DNA of 64,000 nt from Chrysogorgia sp. JL179-B06 (taxonomy: Eukaryota; Cnidaria; Anthozoa; Scleralcyonacea; Chrysogorgiidae): contig JAYKKM010000079.1 in assembly GCA_035772405.1 (NCBI GenBank), positions 1,069,001-1,133,000 of the forward strand. Reading direction: 5' to 3'. The position numbers and the translations under genes are program-made. Below, one piece after another: positions 1 through 16,024 of the stretch. Each line of letters opens with the position of its first letter. The first letter of the stretch is position 1. Below the pieces are notes generated by a model. It was not told the DNA's origin. It worked only from the letters and a program-made list of their open reading frames with translations, and ran no database searches.

Positions 1-656
1 CTAAGGAGAGAGATGCGATGTGGTTCATTATCCACAAGCTAAGGAGGGAGTTAACCAAAACATTTGGATTCACAGAGTAATTCATCATTTGATAAAATTG
101 ATATTTTCAAACTTCTAAGATCCAAAAAGTGTGTTTCATTTGCACCAGTGAGTTATAAATATGATTAATATAATATATAGTTTAATGAATTGAACTGTAC
201 TACACACATTATTTTTCATTTTTATTAAGTGAAAATGTTATTAGACTGTTAATACAGTACTAAAAATGTTTGACTTATATTTACTGTTAAAACGTTTTTA
301 ATTAAAACGTTCTCTAGACTGGTAAAAAAGGTTTTGGGTAAAAATGTGTTTGGAATTTTTTTGTCCGAACTGGGGACTTTTTTTACCGCATTTTTATTTT
401 AATTTAACCGAAACTCTAACTATTTTAAAGATGATTTTTTCTCTTGATTTTTCTTTATATTTCTTTATTCTTCTGCTGGAAGCAAATCCACAATATATTA
501 TGATTTTACAATAATCTGTACATATTGCTTTCAAAACCTGAAATACATGTACTATAATGTATTGTATCCTGAAGTTAGTATACTATTCCTAAACACCTGT
601 ACTAGCCTTTGATACTTAAAGACCACTGACAATTTAGCACAGTAGCTGTGTTAATT
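1..656. other. AT-rich flank downstream of the ALDH gene
   Basis: This stretch holds no recognisable coding sequence. It lies beyond the stop codon of the minus-strand aldehyde dehydrogenase and probably includes its 3' UTR. I see no repeat or RNA gene in it. Confidence 0.5.
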
Positions 657-5036
<4,380 letters not shown>

Positions 5037-5614
5037 CTTTTTAGTATCTCAGATTCATTACCTATTATTTTGTTTTGGGGAACTACAAGTACCTAAATGT
5101 CCTAACTATCCCCCTTTCACCTGCACTTCCCCAACCATAACAAAACGATGTAAATAAATGAAAAAATTTAAAAAGCAAGCAATTATTTTATGGTATAAAA
5201 TTGACCAATTTAATGAAAAATAATGTGGTCTTATATCCCTTGTTCACCACTATAGTCCCTCATAAATATCCCGTGTTATCTATATAATCCCATGTTCACC
5301 ACTATAGTCCCCCACCCCTTGCTGTGGGCGTTTAATAATATATTGGACAACCAGCTATGTAAATGCTAAATAAAACTGTGGGAAGGAAGAAATCGTTGAC
5401 AGATTGACGTAAAAACACTTCCGTGTCAGCAGTGATTGTGGAATGAATCTACTATAAAGCTTTGATACACACCCAAGGAATCTCCGTAAAATTAAGCTAA
5501 TCAATAAGACAATATCAAGCATTACTTGACTGGGTGAAGTATCCTTGTAAAATCCGTTTTATAAGTTTCCCAGTGTGTTAATTTTGCTGTCAAGTGTCAT
5601 TTGCCTTAAGAACC
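5037..5614. promoter_or_regulatory. Head-to-head intergenic region (ALDH / HAD phosphatase)
   Basis: The 578 bp between the two divergent start codons must hold both 5' UTRs and promoters. A short direct repeat around 'GTTCACCACTATAGTCCC' occurs at about 5242-5266 and 5293-5317. No clear core promoter element was recognised. Confidence 0.45.
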
Positions 5615-7506
5615 ATGTCCGGAAATCCTTACGAAACGTTAGCGGAGCGTCTGAAAGATTGCGGTATCAAGTTGGTGGCTTTGGACTTCGACTTGACATT
5701 GATATCTGTTCACACTGGTGGGACATGGATGTTCACCGCAGCGCCTTTAGCCAGCAAAGTTCGGCCGGGATTCACAGAGTTTTTAGTCCAAGCGTTAAAG
5801 AAAGATCTTTGTGTGGCCGTGGTAACCTTTTCACCTCAAGTTGAACTCGTTAAAGAGATTTTACGTTTAATTTTGCCGGCTACTGAAGCCGAGAAAATAT
5901 GCATTCGAGGGAGTACTTCAGATTGGAAACCTTCACCCAGCACAAGGAAAGAAGGTTTGTTTATATATTTCTCTTAAGGTTTTCTTTTGTTTCCTTTGCT
6001 TATTTTGACAAAAACAATTTTGTATGTTAATGTATCAAATTCATAAATATTCCCGAAATGACGTCACGGTAGTAAAAGTAAAACCAGCTGTTCTTTGTAA
6101 TATGGTCAGCCATATTATTATCAGTGAGAATTATAGAATTAAAGAAGTTTATGTACCCACTAAATTTTAGGACCACACTTAACTGACACATAGTTAAAGG
6201 TAACCTCGTACCCAGGGTCTTATCTCCGCTCGCCGCCCGCCCCACGCTCGTGGGGGGCGAGGTTGAGTTAAAGGTGCCGCCAAATCCGTTCTTCACATGT
6301 GTGTTGTGTGATATTTATTAATCAAAGGTGGCGAGTATTAATCAAAGGTGGTAAGTTTGATATGTAACAGAACAGCTTCTCATAACATGCTTTTTAGGCG
6401 GGAAAGCTCAAGCATGGAAAACAAATCCGCAATATGTCATGTTCAATGTTTATATATAATGCAATGTAAACAAACGATGTAAACTTGACGGCACCTTTAA
6501 TGAAACTGTTGCAGCGTTGCTATAAAATTTGATTGGGCATAAGATGAGGATGGTCAGGTGCATGAGTTGTGTATACCGTACCTAAAGGAGAACAGTACTA
6601 GCAAGGAGATATTGAGGGAGAGAATAGTGAGAGGATAGTGAGGTAGTGAGGAGAGAAAGATTGATGTGGTTCTGGCATTGTGGAAAGGAAGAACTTAATG
6701 GTCTTGTTAACAGACCCAACAGACGTATTTAGCTCGAACATGGCCGAGTCGAAGGTATGTCAAAGGTTGCCATAGGTTGCCACGATATGACCCATAGACC
6801 ACGAAGCACAGCTAAGATTTGATTTGTTAGTGTTAATTTTACTGGGAGAGGAAAACCGGAATCCTTGCGAATCAACACAACATTATTCCCAGGTGACCAT
6901 CCAAGTACTAACCCTGTCCAACCGGGCTTGACTTAGCAGTGATCAGTGGCAGCACCCTAATAGCACATGCCACCCGTGCTTTTCCTTTACAGAACATAAT
7001 TTGATGACTGAGTGAAAAGATGAGTGATGGAGGTGGAAGGGTGTGCTATGAGAGGTCAATCAAAGTAGACATGGAAAAGACTGCAAATACAGACATGTTT
7101 ATACTAGAGTTAAGGAGAACAGATGTAATTTTATTAGATAGCAAACAAATGAAGCAGAAGTCATGACAATTGGCAAGGACAAACCCCCTGTATAAACTAA
7201 GAAAACTGCCTTTATTTCAAATAAACAAATTATTGATATGATATTACTTCAAAATTTTGGAACCACCATTTATTTTTTATTACCTTACTAGGGAAACTGT
7301 CACATATTGAATCAGCTGCAAAATATTTCTCCAAAACAAACAAGATGAAAATCAAGTTAAAAGAAGTTTTACTACTTGATGATGATGATTACAATATCCG
7401 TGTGGCCAGGGAGAACTCTGTGAGAACATTGAAGATTGAAGATAACAATTCATTACAAGTCTTAATTGAACAAACAAATATTGATGAGATTATTCTGCGG
7501 AAATAG
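5615..7506 (+). CDS. Small HAD-superfamily phosphatase-like protein (two exons)
   Basis: Exon 1 is 5615-5954 and exon 2 is 7292-7506 (GT..AG, phase 1), encoding 184 residues. The start is the ATG in 'AACCATGTCC'. The protein has a HAD motif I ('ALDFDLTLISVHTGG', Asp-x-Asp-x-Thr, about residues 22-36), a motif II-like 'VAVVTFS' (about residue 70), and an acidic motif IV ('LLLDDDDYNIRVARE', about 145). These are the residues a Mg-dependent phosphohydrolase uses for the aspartyl-phosphate intermediate. There is no large cap domain, so it resembles small C0-type HAD phosphatases. I do not recognise a specific orthologue and the substrate is unknown. The intron carries a palindromic MITE and a 5S rRNA-derived stretch. 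Confidence 0.85.
6268..6500. mobile_element. Palindromic MITE bounded by TTAA (copy 1)
   Basis: It starts 'TTAAAGGTGCCGCCAAATCC' and ends with the matching 'TTGACGGCACCTTTAA'. A second copy lies at 51743-52051 in an AXDND1 intron. The shared TIR and the TTAA at both ends suggest a piggyBac-type target site, though a TA target is also possible. Confidence 0.75.
6882..6956 (-). pseudogene. 5S rRNA-derived fragment
   Basis: The reverse complement contains 'GGTTAGTACTTGGATGG' followed by 'CACCTGGGAATA' and, upstream, 'GCTAAGTCAAGCCCGG'. These match the middle and 3' half of eukaryotic 5S rRNA, including the internal promoter region. The 5' end and the closing helix are not preserved, so this is a pseudogene or the head of a 5S-derived SINE inside the HAD intron. 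Confidence 0.75.
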
Positions 7507-8179
7507 CGCCCACCAACACTTATTATTTTTGAGGATTTCTTTATATTAGGGACTGGTCATTATTTATAGGGTTTACTGGGTTGGGAATATTTTAAAACTA
7601 AATTCAAATATTTTCATGACCCGCTCTATCAGGGAATAAAATTTTTGAAGCCTGTCGAAACAAGCATAATTGGTGCTCCAGTACCGTATGAAATGATGGA
7701 AATGCATGTTGTTGTTTTGAAAGTTGCATGACTGGTACATACATTTCCACACTGGTGAGACAGTCTTGTCTCAGAACTTTTAAAATCCTGTTTCACACAT
7801 GAACAGAAATGCTGTAAAAAGATAATTTATGGTTTTGTGTTTTTTCTGTCTCACTAAAAACACAAACACTTTGTGTTTTTATGTGTGCTTCATGTGCTCA
7901 TCTTATTGTGCATTACACTTTTATTTTTGATGAACAAATAAATAATGACCGGTCCCTTATGATAATATTTTGAGGCTATGGAATTGTGGTTCAATACCTG
8001 AGCTATCAAAAGTATACAGGCCACAGTAAAGAATGCAACAAATTACCCAATTCTTATTTCCATTTGCCCTTAGTTTGCCGAGTTACGGTATCATTTAATG
8101 GTGTAGCTGCATTATTGAAAATTGTATGACAAATACAATAGGCTGACTTCCTAGAGAAACTATTGCCCCAGTATATAAC
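7507..8179. other. Intergenic, 3' flank of the HAD gene
   Basis: No coding sequence was recognised. The last ~200 bp already resemble the spacer of the RING-gene units that follow (compare 11320-11540). Confidence 0.45.
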
Positions 8180-8940
8180 CGCTAGCTACTGTATAGCAAC
8201 AAATATTTAACCAACTGGCAGGCTACATTCGTGAACAGTTGCTAATTATCCCAGAAAGATCAATCTATATTTTTAGTAAACTGTATTTATTGACATCCAT
8301 ATTATGCTATTTTTCTACTTTTGCAAATTTAATTAATAAAATCCAATCTATTTTATGTACATGTATCAATTAAAGTAAATGGTTTGAACCGATGTGTGAA
8401 GTTGATTGTCCAGGTTGTTGTAGTCTTGAGAAAGACTATTGTTGGCAACTCAGACGTTTCAACAGCCTCGGCGGTCATCTTCAGAGTCAAGAGTATACTG
8501 AAAGTAGAGTATACTGAAAGTATACTTCAGTTAAACAGTATATACTGTAGTTACCAGTTTTGTTATCAGGAAGTTGGGCATTATTTTAATAATATTATTT
8601 AATAATATTATTCATAATTAATTTGTAAAACATGTATTTTTATTTTACATTCAAAAAATATAATACAAAGAAAATTCCAAAATTTCATCTTGAAATTGCA
8701 AGATTTGAGACTAAAAAGAAGACAAAAACTGTAATATTTCAACTTTCTAATACAAAGTATTATCATAACAAGTATTGTCTATTTATACAAAATAGTGGTG
8801 AGAATATGTCTGTGGATGGAATATCCGAATAACCTATTTCAAATGTCAGGCTAAAACAGGCTCTTGTATATTGGGGGATTTAACTCTCGAATTTCAGCCT
8901 GCAAGGTTCTTATCACAACTTATTCTAAGTCATGTGCCTC
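8180..8940 (-). repeat. Inverted copy of the RING-unit spacer
   Basis: This segment is the reverse complement of the spacer seen in the other units (about 11540-12295). For example, the text around 'GGTTCTTATCACAACTTA' near 8907 is the reverse complement of sequence near 11560 and 15310. Sequence outside the segment resumes the same orientation as the other units. It contains the hammerhead-like repeat (8448-8490, minus strand) and an AATAATATT palindrome. Confidence 0.8.
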
Positions 8941-9060
8941 TTTAGCCCTTTTAACTAAGTGCAACTCCCAGCATTTACATAATTGAGATTCTGCACACAG
9001 TACCGTACATAAAGCCAGTACTGGAACACTATTCTTCTCGATACAACAATTATATATGTT

Positions 9061-10173
9061 TTATACATATATGTCTATTGTTGACCTAATGTGTTGTCGG
9101 CAAACAGGACATTCTGTCCATTTTTGGTGAAGCAGGCATTTCTCACACAAACAGAGATGGTTACATGGCTGTAGGAGAATCTTCTTTTCTTTATCTGTAC
9201 AAATAATACACAATTTCTCATCCTTTTCTTTCTCGAGTTGTAAGTTTAGATTCTGGTTTTTTGATTGCATTCTCAATGTGTCTTCTCCTAACACGAGATT
9301 CTGTTTTTCTGCTTTCTTTAATTTCATGTCCAGTTCCCTTATCTGTGATTTCAAGTGCTGCTTATCTGCTACCAACTGTTCATTTTCCTTCTCTGCCTTT
9401 TTCATGCTTAATTCCAATTTCTCTTTTTGAAATTTCAACTGCACTTTATTTGTTTGAAGTTCTTTGTTTCTGCTAAACAACTCTTCAATTTTCAAACTCG
9501 ATTTGCTTTTCTGTGATTCCAATGTGGAATTTTGCCAATCTTTTACTTCTGATTCCATCATCAGTTTCTTTATCTCACTCAATGTTGCATTATGTTGCTG
9601 CTTTTCATTTTTCAATTGCGTTTCTGCTTTCTCTAAATTTGATTTCAATATCTCCTGAACTTTAGAAATTTCCGCAATCGTTCTGGTAAATTTCCAAATC
9701 CGCAGTCCAAGTAGAAATGCGATAATTCCCATGATTATACTGAATGGAATAATATCATCCAAGAAAGCAAAGCCAGCAGCAAACTGACCAAAGCATGTAA
9801 TTGTAGTCGACTTCAAGAGCTGCCACGACCATGTTGTAATGGAGACCAGTGAGAGCACTGTTACTTGTGTTAGTTCAACCACAACAGCCACGAAGCCATA
9901 GATCCAGTTCCCTATCAAATACAAAGTGGAAGAAACGTCTACTATCACGCTGACGGTCGCCAACGATACCCGCGAGGAAAGATTTTTCAATAAAATCAGT
10001 AAGTTTCCAACAAAAAGACTCCATATAATATAATATGCAACAAAAATGTTACAGAGAAGATCAAATAACCAATTGAGTACAACGATTGTTTTGTGATCAA
10101 ACAATTGAGTACGCCATAAGTGAGCTCGTCGTCGGTTGTTGGCCTTCAATAACGCTCTACTGACTCTTGTCAT
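9061..10173 (-). CDS. Membrane/coiled-coil RING E3 ligase, subfamily A copy 1
   Basis: Intronless ORF of 370 residues from the ATG at 10173 (MTRVSRALLKANN). The frame is open upstream to 10254 but has no ATG there, and copy 4 does not conserve it, so 10173 is preferred. An acceptor-like 'TTTTATTACAG' sits just upstream and suggests a spliced 5' UTR. Three or four hydrophobic segments fill about residues 30-180, followed by a long Lys/Glu-rich coiled coil (about 185-315). The C-terminal RING reads 'CIICTDKEK..PCNHLCLCEKC..CPVCR', the IAP/RNF26-type C3HC4 pattern, and ends 'IDIYV'. This predicts a membrane-anchored ubiquitin ligase with a cytosolic oligomerising stalk. The topology resembles vertebrate RNF26 with an added coiled coil; the substrate is unknown. 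Confidence 0.85.
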   Translation of the reverse strand: MTRVSRALLKANNRRRAHLWRTQLFDHKTIVVLNWLFDLLCNIFVAYYIIWSLFVGNLLILLKNLSSRVSLATVSVIVDVSSTLYLIGNWIYGFVAVVVELTQVTVLSLVSITTWSWQLLKSTTITCFGQFAAGFAFLDDIIPFSIIMGIIAFLLGLRIWKFTRTIAEISKVQEILKSNLEKAETQLKNEKQQHNATLSEIKKLMMESEVKDWQNSTLESQKSKSSLKIEELFSRNKELQTNKVQLKFQKEKLELSMKKAEKENEQLVADKQHLKSQIRELDMKLKKAEKQNLVLGEDTLRMQSKNQNLNLQLEKEKDEKLCIICTDKEKKILLQPCNHLCLCEKCLLHQKWTECPVCRQHIRSTIDIYV

Positions 10174-12387
10174 TTGGGTTTTAGACGTTCCCTGTAATAA
10201 AAGTATAACTTTAAAGTTGTCTGAACGTCGCTCTGGTTCAACTGAACAAGTCAATGAAGCTACCAGCCACAGCGCGCGCCTTCTGAGAATTTGAGAATTT
10301 CGCTACTCTTTTAGTTTCTGTTTCAGTTCCGAGAATTCTCACGCAATTCTCATAGGTTAAATAGTACAGTACCAGCTGACAACTCTTACTGTCCTTCCAA
10401 ATCCATTTTTCCGGGTTGTTCAATGACGACTTTATAAATATTATGTTTGACAACCATGGTTTGACAGGTAAAACATCAGACGCGGATGGATGAGTTGTTT
10501 TTTGCCCTCATCGCGTTAACCGTACTGTTGTGCGATGAACAAGAGAAATAACTGAAAGTAAGTGTGCTGGATTGCTTACTTTCATTATTACAGTTGGAGC
10601 GTCACACGCATGCAGTAAATATATGTGTTTACATATGGAAAAAATATGTAAATTATCTTAATTTTCTATTTGATCAACTGATTTTTTTTATTTTTATTTA
10701 TTTAAGACATTTGTGACAAAAAATGCCAACAGGAAACGAAGCAATAGGACACAGGGTCCCTTACAAAGGCTTGTCTCGAAAATAAAAATACAAAATATAA
10801 ATACAAAATACTTACAAACATAGCTAAGTACGAACTAATATTAATGTACATAAAATTAGCAACTACAGGCGAAAGCCACAGGGCTTCTGCAGATAGGACA
10901 AATAATGCGCCATGAACGGATATTTTCCGAGTCAAACATGGATTGAAGGGGGTTTGACTGCCAAACGAAGTTGTTGAACGCTGGATTGATATGTACGTGA
11001 AACCGTTTACTAGACATTCCCACTTTTCGTATTGTGTTTTTTTAGCCCTACGCGGCTAGCCATAAATAAAATGCTCGTCGACCGTCGTATGGTAATTATT
11101 TTTCATTGTTTTGTAACACGACACAAACTAAAAATCATTTCCGCTGATTAAAACTATAGCAACCGAATATCTTGACGTGTTTTGTTCATGAATAAATGTT
11201 TGCCAAGGCAAACTGTCATTTATAAAATGCTTCTCTGTTGAACCCGTATGTACTACAGGAAGTTTATATAAATCATTATTAGTCAAATATATGTATCGAA
11301 CCCGAGGTCTCCGAATCAATAATATTTTGAGGCTATGGAATTGTGGTTTACCTGAGCTGTCAAAAGTATACAGGCCACAGTAAAGAATGCAACAAAATTA
11401 CCCAATTCTTATTTCTGTTTGCCCTTAGTTTGCCGAGTTACGGTATCATTTAATGGTGTAGCTGCATTATTGAAAATTGTATGACAAATACAATAGGCTG
11501 ACTTCCGAAACTATTGCCCCAGTATATAACCGCTAGCTCCATCACATGACTTTTTAAGTTGTGATAAGAACCTAGTGAATAAAGAACTTGCACCAATGTC
11601 ATTTTATCTGATTATTTAAGTAACAAGAGCCTGTTTTAGCCTGACATTTGAAATAGGTTATTCGGATATTCCATCCACAGACATATTGTCACCACTATTT
11701 TGTATAAATAGACAATACTTGTTATGATATTCTACTGTCTGATGATAACTTTGTATTAGAAAGTTGAAATATTACAGTTTTTGTCTTCTTTTTAGTCTCA
11801 AATCTTGCAATTTCAAGATGAAATTTTGGAATTTTCTTTGTATTATATTTTTTGAATGTAAAATAAAAATACATGTTTTACAAATTAATTATGAATAATA
11901 TTATTAAATAATATTATTAAAATAATGCCCAACTTCCAACTGGTAAATACAGTATATACTGTTTAACTGAAGTATACTTTCAGTATACTCTTGACTCTGA
12001 AGATGACCGCCGAGGCTGTTGAAACGTCTGAGTCACCAACTGAACAATAGTCTTTCTCAAGACTACAACAACCTGGACAATCAACTTCACACATCGGTTC
12101 AAACCATTTACTTTGATACATGTACATAAAATAGATTGGATTTTATTAATTAAATTTGCAAAAGTAGAAAAATAGCATAATATGGATGTCAATAAATACA
12201 GTTTACTAAAAATATAGATTGATCTTTCTGGGATAATTAGCAACTGTTCACGAATGTAGCCTGCCAGTTGGTTAAATATATGTTGCTATAGTCTGATCAG
12301 CATTTACATGATTGAGATTCTGAACACAGTACCGTACATAAAGCCAGTACTGGAACACTATTCTTCTCGATACAACAATTAAATATG
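10174..12387. other. Spacer between RING copies 1 and 2
   Basis: It contains the upstream flank of copy 1 and the downstream flank of copy 2. The short ORFs here (for example 63 and 71 codons) recur only because the whole unit is duplicated. A hammerhead-like repeat on the plus strand lies at 11992-12036. Confidence 0.6.
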
Positions 12388-13500
12388 TTATACATATATG
12401 TCTATTGTTGACCTAATGTGTTGTCGGCAAACAGGACATTCTGTCCATTTTTGGTGAAGCAGGCATTTCTCACACAAACAGAGATGGTTACATGGCTGTA
12501 GGAGTATCTTCTTTTCTTTATCTGTACAAATAACACACAATTTCTCATCCTTTTCTTTCTCTAGTTGTAAGTTTAGATTCTGGTTTTTTGATTGCATTCT
12601 CAATGTGTCTTCTCCTAACACGAGATTCTGTTTTTCTGCTTTCTTTAATCTCATGTCCAGTTCCTTTATCTGTGATTTCAAGTGCTGCTTATCTGCTACC
12701 AACTGTTCATTTTCCTTCTCTGCCTTTTTCATGCTTAATTCCAATTTCTCTTTTTGAAATTTCAACTGCACTTTATTTGTTTGAAGTTCTTTGTTTCTGC
12801 TAAACAACTCTTCAATTTTCAAATTCGATTTGCTTTTCTGTGATTCCAATGTGGAATTTTGCCAATCTTTTACTTCTGATTCCATCATCAGTTTCTTTAT
12901 CTCACTCAATGTTGCATTATGTTGCTGCTTTTCATTTTTCAATTGCGTTTCTGCTTTCTCTAAATTTGATTTCAATATCTCCTGAACTTTAGAAATTTCC
13001 GCAATCGTTCTGGTAAATTTCCAAATCCGCAGTCCAAGTAGAAATGCGATAATTCCCATGATTATACTGAATGGAATAATATTATCCAAGAAAGCAAAGC
13101 CAGCAGCAAACTGACCAAAGCATGTAATTGTAGTCGACTTCAAGAGCTGCCACGACCATGTTGTAATGGAGACCAGTGAGAGCACTGTTACTTGTGTTAG
13201 TTCAAGCACAACAGCCACGAAGCCATAGATCCAGTTCCCTATCAAATACAAAGTGGAAGAAACGTCTATTATCACGTTGACGGTCGCCAACGATACCCGC
13301 GAGGAAAGATTTTTCAACAAAATCAGTAAGTTTCCAACAAAAAGACTCCATATAATATAATATGCAACAAAAATGTTACAGAGAAGATCAAATAACCAAT
13401 TGAGTACAACGATTGTTTCCTGATCAAACAATTGAGAACGACACAAGTGAGCTCGTCGTCGGTTGTTGGCCCTCAATAACGCTCTACTGACTCTTGTCAT
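12388..13500 (-). CDS. Membrane/coiled-coil RING E3 ligase, subfamily A copy 2
   Basis: Intact 370-residue ORF that differs from copy 1 at a small number of residues. Examples are 'RALLRANN', 'HLCRSQLFDQ' near the N-terminus, 'VNVIIDV' in a membrane segment, and 'CVIC' in place of 'CIIC' at the first RING cysteines. All eight zinc ligands are present. ATG at 13500; the acceptor-like 'TTACAG' lies just upstream as in copy 1. No disabling change was seen, so it is likely functional. Confidence 0.85.
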   Translation of the reverse strand: MTRVSRALLRANNRRRAHLCRSQLFDQETIVVLNWLFDLLCNIFVAYYIIWSLFVGNLLILLKNLSSRVSLATVNVIIDVSSTLYLIGNWIYGFVAVVLELTQVTVLSLVSITTWSWQLLKSTTITCFGQFAAGFAFLDNIIPFSIIMGIIAFLLGLRIWKFTRTIAEISKVQEILKSNLEKAETQLKNEKQQHNATLSEIKKLMMESEVKDWQNSTLESQKSKSNLKIEELFSRNKELQTNKVQLKFQKEKLELSMKKAEKENEQLVADKQHLKSQIKELDMRLKKAEKQNLVLGEDTLRMQSKNQNLNLQLEKEKDEKLCVICTDKEKKILLQPCNHLCLCEKCLLHQKWTECPVCRQHIRSTIDIYV

Positions 13501-16024
13501 TTGGGTTTTAGACGTTCCCTGTAATAAAAGTATAACTTTAAAGTTGTCTGAACGTCGCTCTGGTTCAACTGAACAAGTCAATGAAGCTACCAGCCACAGC
13601 GCGCGCCTTCTGAGAATTTGAGAATTTCGCTACTCTTTTAGTTCCTGTTTCAGTTCCGAGAATTCTCACGCAATTCTCATAGGTTAAATAGTACAGTACC
13701 AGCTGACAACTCTTACTGTCCTTCCAAATCCATTTTTCCAGGTTGTCCAATGATGACTTTATAAATATTATGTTTGACAACCATGGTTTGACAGGTAAAA
13801 CATCAGACGCGGATGGATGAGTTGTTTTTTGCCCTCATCGCTACTGTTGTGCGATGAACAAGAGAAATAACTGAAAGTAAGTGTGCTGGATTGCTTACTT
13901 TCATTATTACAGTTGGAGCGTCACACGCATGCAGTAAATATGTGTGTTTACATATGGAAAAAATATGTAAATTATCTTAATTTTCTATTTGATCAACTGA
14001 TTTTTTATTTTTATTTATTTAAGACATTTGTGACAAAAAATGCCAACAGGAAACGAAGCAATAGGACACAGGGTCCCTTACAAAGGCTTGTCTCGAAATA
14101 AAAATACAAAATATAAATACAAAATACTTACAAACATAGCTAAGTACGAACTAATATTAATGTACATAAAATTAGCAACTACAGGCGAAAGCCACATTAG
14201 GGCTTCTGCAGATAGGACAAATAATGCGCCATGAACGGATATTTTCCGAGTCAAACATGGATTGAAGGGGGTTTGACTGCCAAACGAAGTTGTTGAACGC
14301 TGGATTGATATGTACGTGAAACCGTTTACTAGACATTCCCACTTTTCGTATTGTGTTTTTTTAGCCCTACGCGGCTAGCCATAAATAAAATGCTCGTCGA
14401 CCGTCGTATGGTAATTATTTTTCATTGTTTTGTAACACGACACAAACTAAAAATCATTTCCGCTGATTAAAACTATAGCAACCGAATATCTTGACATGTT
14501 TTGTTCATGAATAAATGTTTGCCAAGGCAAACTGTCATTTATAAAATGCTTCTCTGTTGAACCCGTATGTACTACAGGAAGTTTATATAAATCATTATTA
14601 GTCAAATATATGTATCGAACCCCAGGTCTCCGAATCAATAATATTTTGTGGCTATGGAATAGACGACTTTCACGATCATGCGCAGTAGCAACAAATATTC
14701 AAATTTTCATCGTAGGTAAAAACAACTGTTTCAGCTGGAAAGAGCATATTGAAAATAGTAGAAGTGCAAAGTTTGAAAGGAATTGTGTAAAAAAGGAAGA
14801 AGTTACACAAGCAGAAAGTTGGCCATTTCAAAAGGGATTTATTAGTGATTTAATAAGGATTTTGGCTTGGCGGGCGGGCGTTGCACGCCAAGCCAAAATC
14901 CATATTAAATCCATAGTGAAGAGCAAAACTTCCAAAGTGTGTAGCTTTCGCACTATTTGCCCGATTAGTTTCAAAGTTTGCACTTTTACTATTTTTAATA
15001 TGATCTTTCTAGTTAAAACAGTTGTTTTTACCTTATACGACAATTTGAAATAAAAATGCTACTGCGCATGACCCTGAAACTCGTCTATTGTGGTTTACCT
15101 GAGCTATCAAAAGTATACGGGCCACAGTAAAGAATGCAACAAAATTACCCAATTCTTATTTCTGTTTGCCCTTAGTTTGCCGAGTTACGGTATCATTTAA
15201 TGGTGTAGCTGCATTATTGAAAATTGTATGACAAATAGTATACAATAGGCTGACTTCCGAAACTATTGCCCCAGTATATAACCGCTAGCTCCATCACATG
15301 ACTTAGAATAAGTTGTGATAAGAACCTAGTGAATAAAGAACTTGCTACAAGAGCCTGTTTTAGCCTGATCGACATTTGAAATAGGTTATTCGGATATTCC
15401 ATCCACAGACATATTGTCACCACTATTTTGTATAAATAGACAATACTTGTTATGATAATCTACTGTCTGATGATAACTTTGTATTAGAAAGTTGAAATAT
15501 TACAGTTTTTGTCTTCTTTTTAGTCTCAAATCTTGCAATTTCAAGATGAAATTTCGGAATTTTCTTTGTATTATATTTTTTGAATGTAAAATAAAAATAC
15601 ATGTTTTACAAATTAATTATGAATAATATTATTAAATAATATTATTAAAATAATGCCCAACTTCCAACTGGTAAATACAGTATATACTGTTTAACTGAAG
15701 TATACTTTCAGTATACTCTTGACTCTGAAGATGACCGCCGTGGCTGTTGAAACGTCTGAGTCACCAACAATAGTCTTTCTCAAGACTACAACAACCTGGA
15801 CAATCAACTTCACACATCGGTTCAAACCATTTACTTTGATACATGTACATAAAATAGATTGGATTTTATTAATTAAATTTGCAAAAGTAGAAAAATAGCA
15901 TAATATGGATGTCAATAAATACAGTTTACTAAAAATATAGATACATAATTGAGATTCTGAACACAGTACCGTACATAAAGCCAGTACTGGAACACTATTC
16001 TTCTCGATACAACAATTAAATATG
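13501..16024. other. Spacer between RING copies 2 and 3
   Basis: Same composition as the previous spacer, plus the foldback insertion at 14660-15087 and a hammerhead-like repeat at 15720-15765. No independent gene is supported. Confidence 0.6.
14660..15087. mobile_element. Foldback element inserted in the copy 2/3 spacer
   Basis: The ends are inverted repeats: left 'AGACGACTTTCACGATCATG' and 'GCGCAGTAGCA', right 'TGCTACTGCGCATG' and 'AACTCGTCT'. The centre is a palindrome around 'GGCTTGGCG'. The equivalent sites near 11336 and 18316 lack it and read straight across, so both insertion ends are visible. No ORF of transposase type is present. Confidence 0.85.

Noticed and set aside
10238..10453. 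71-codon ORF (MSNIIFIKSS...) upstream of RING copies 1-3
   Set aside because: Its conservation is explained by recent unit duplication, it is absent from copy 4, and no splice joins it in frame to the RING ORF.
11128..11319. 63-codon ORF repeated in three units (also 14447 and 18104)
   Set aside because: No motif or coding signature, broken in the fourth unit; most likely spacer.
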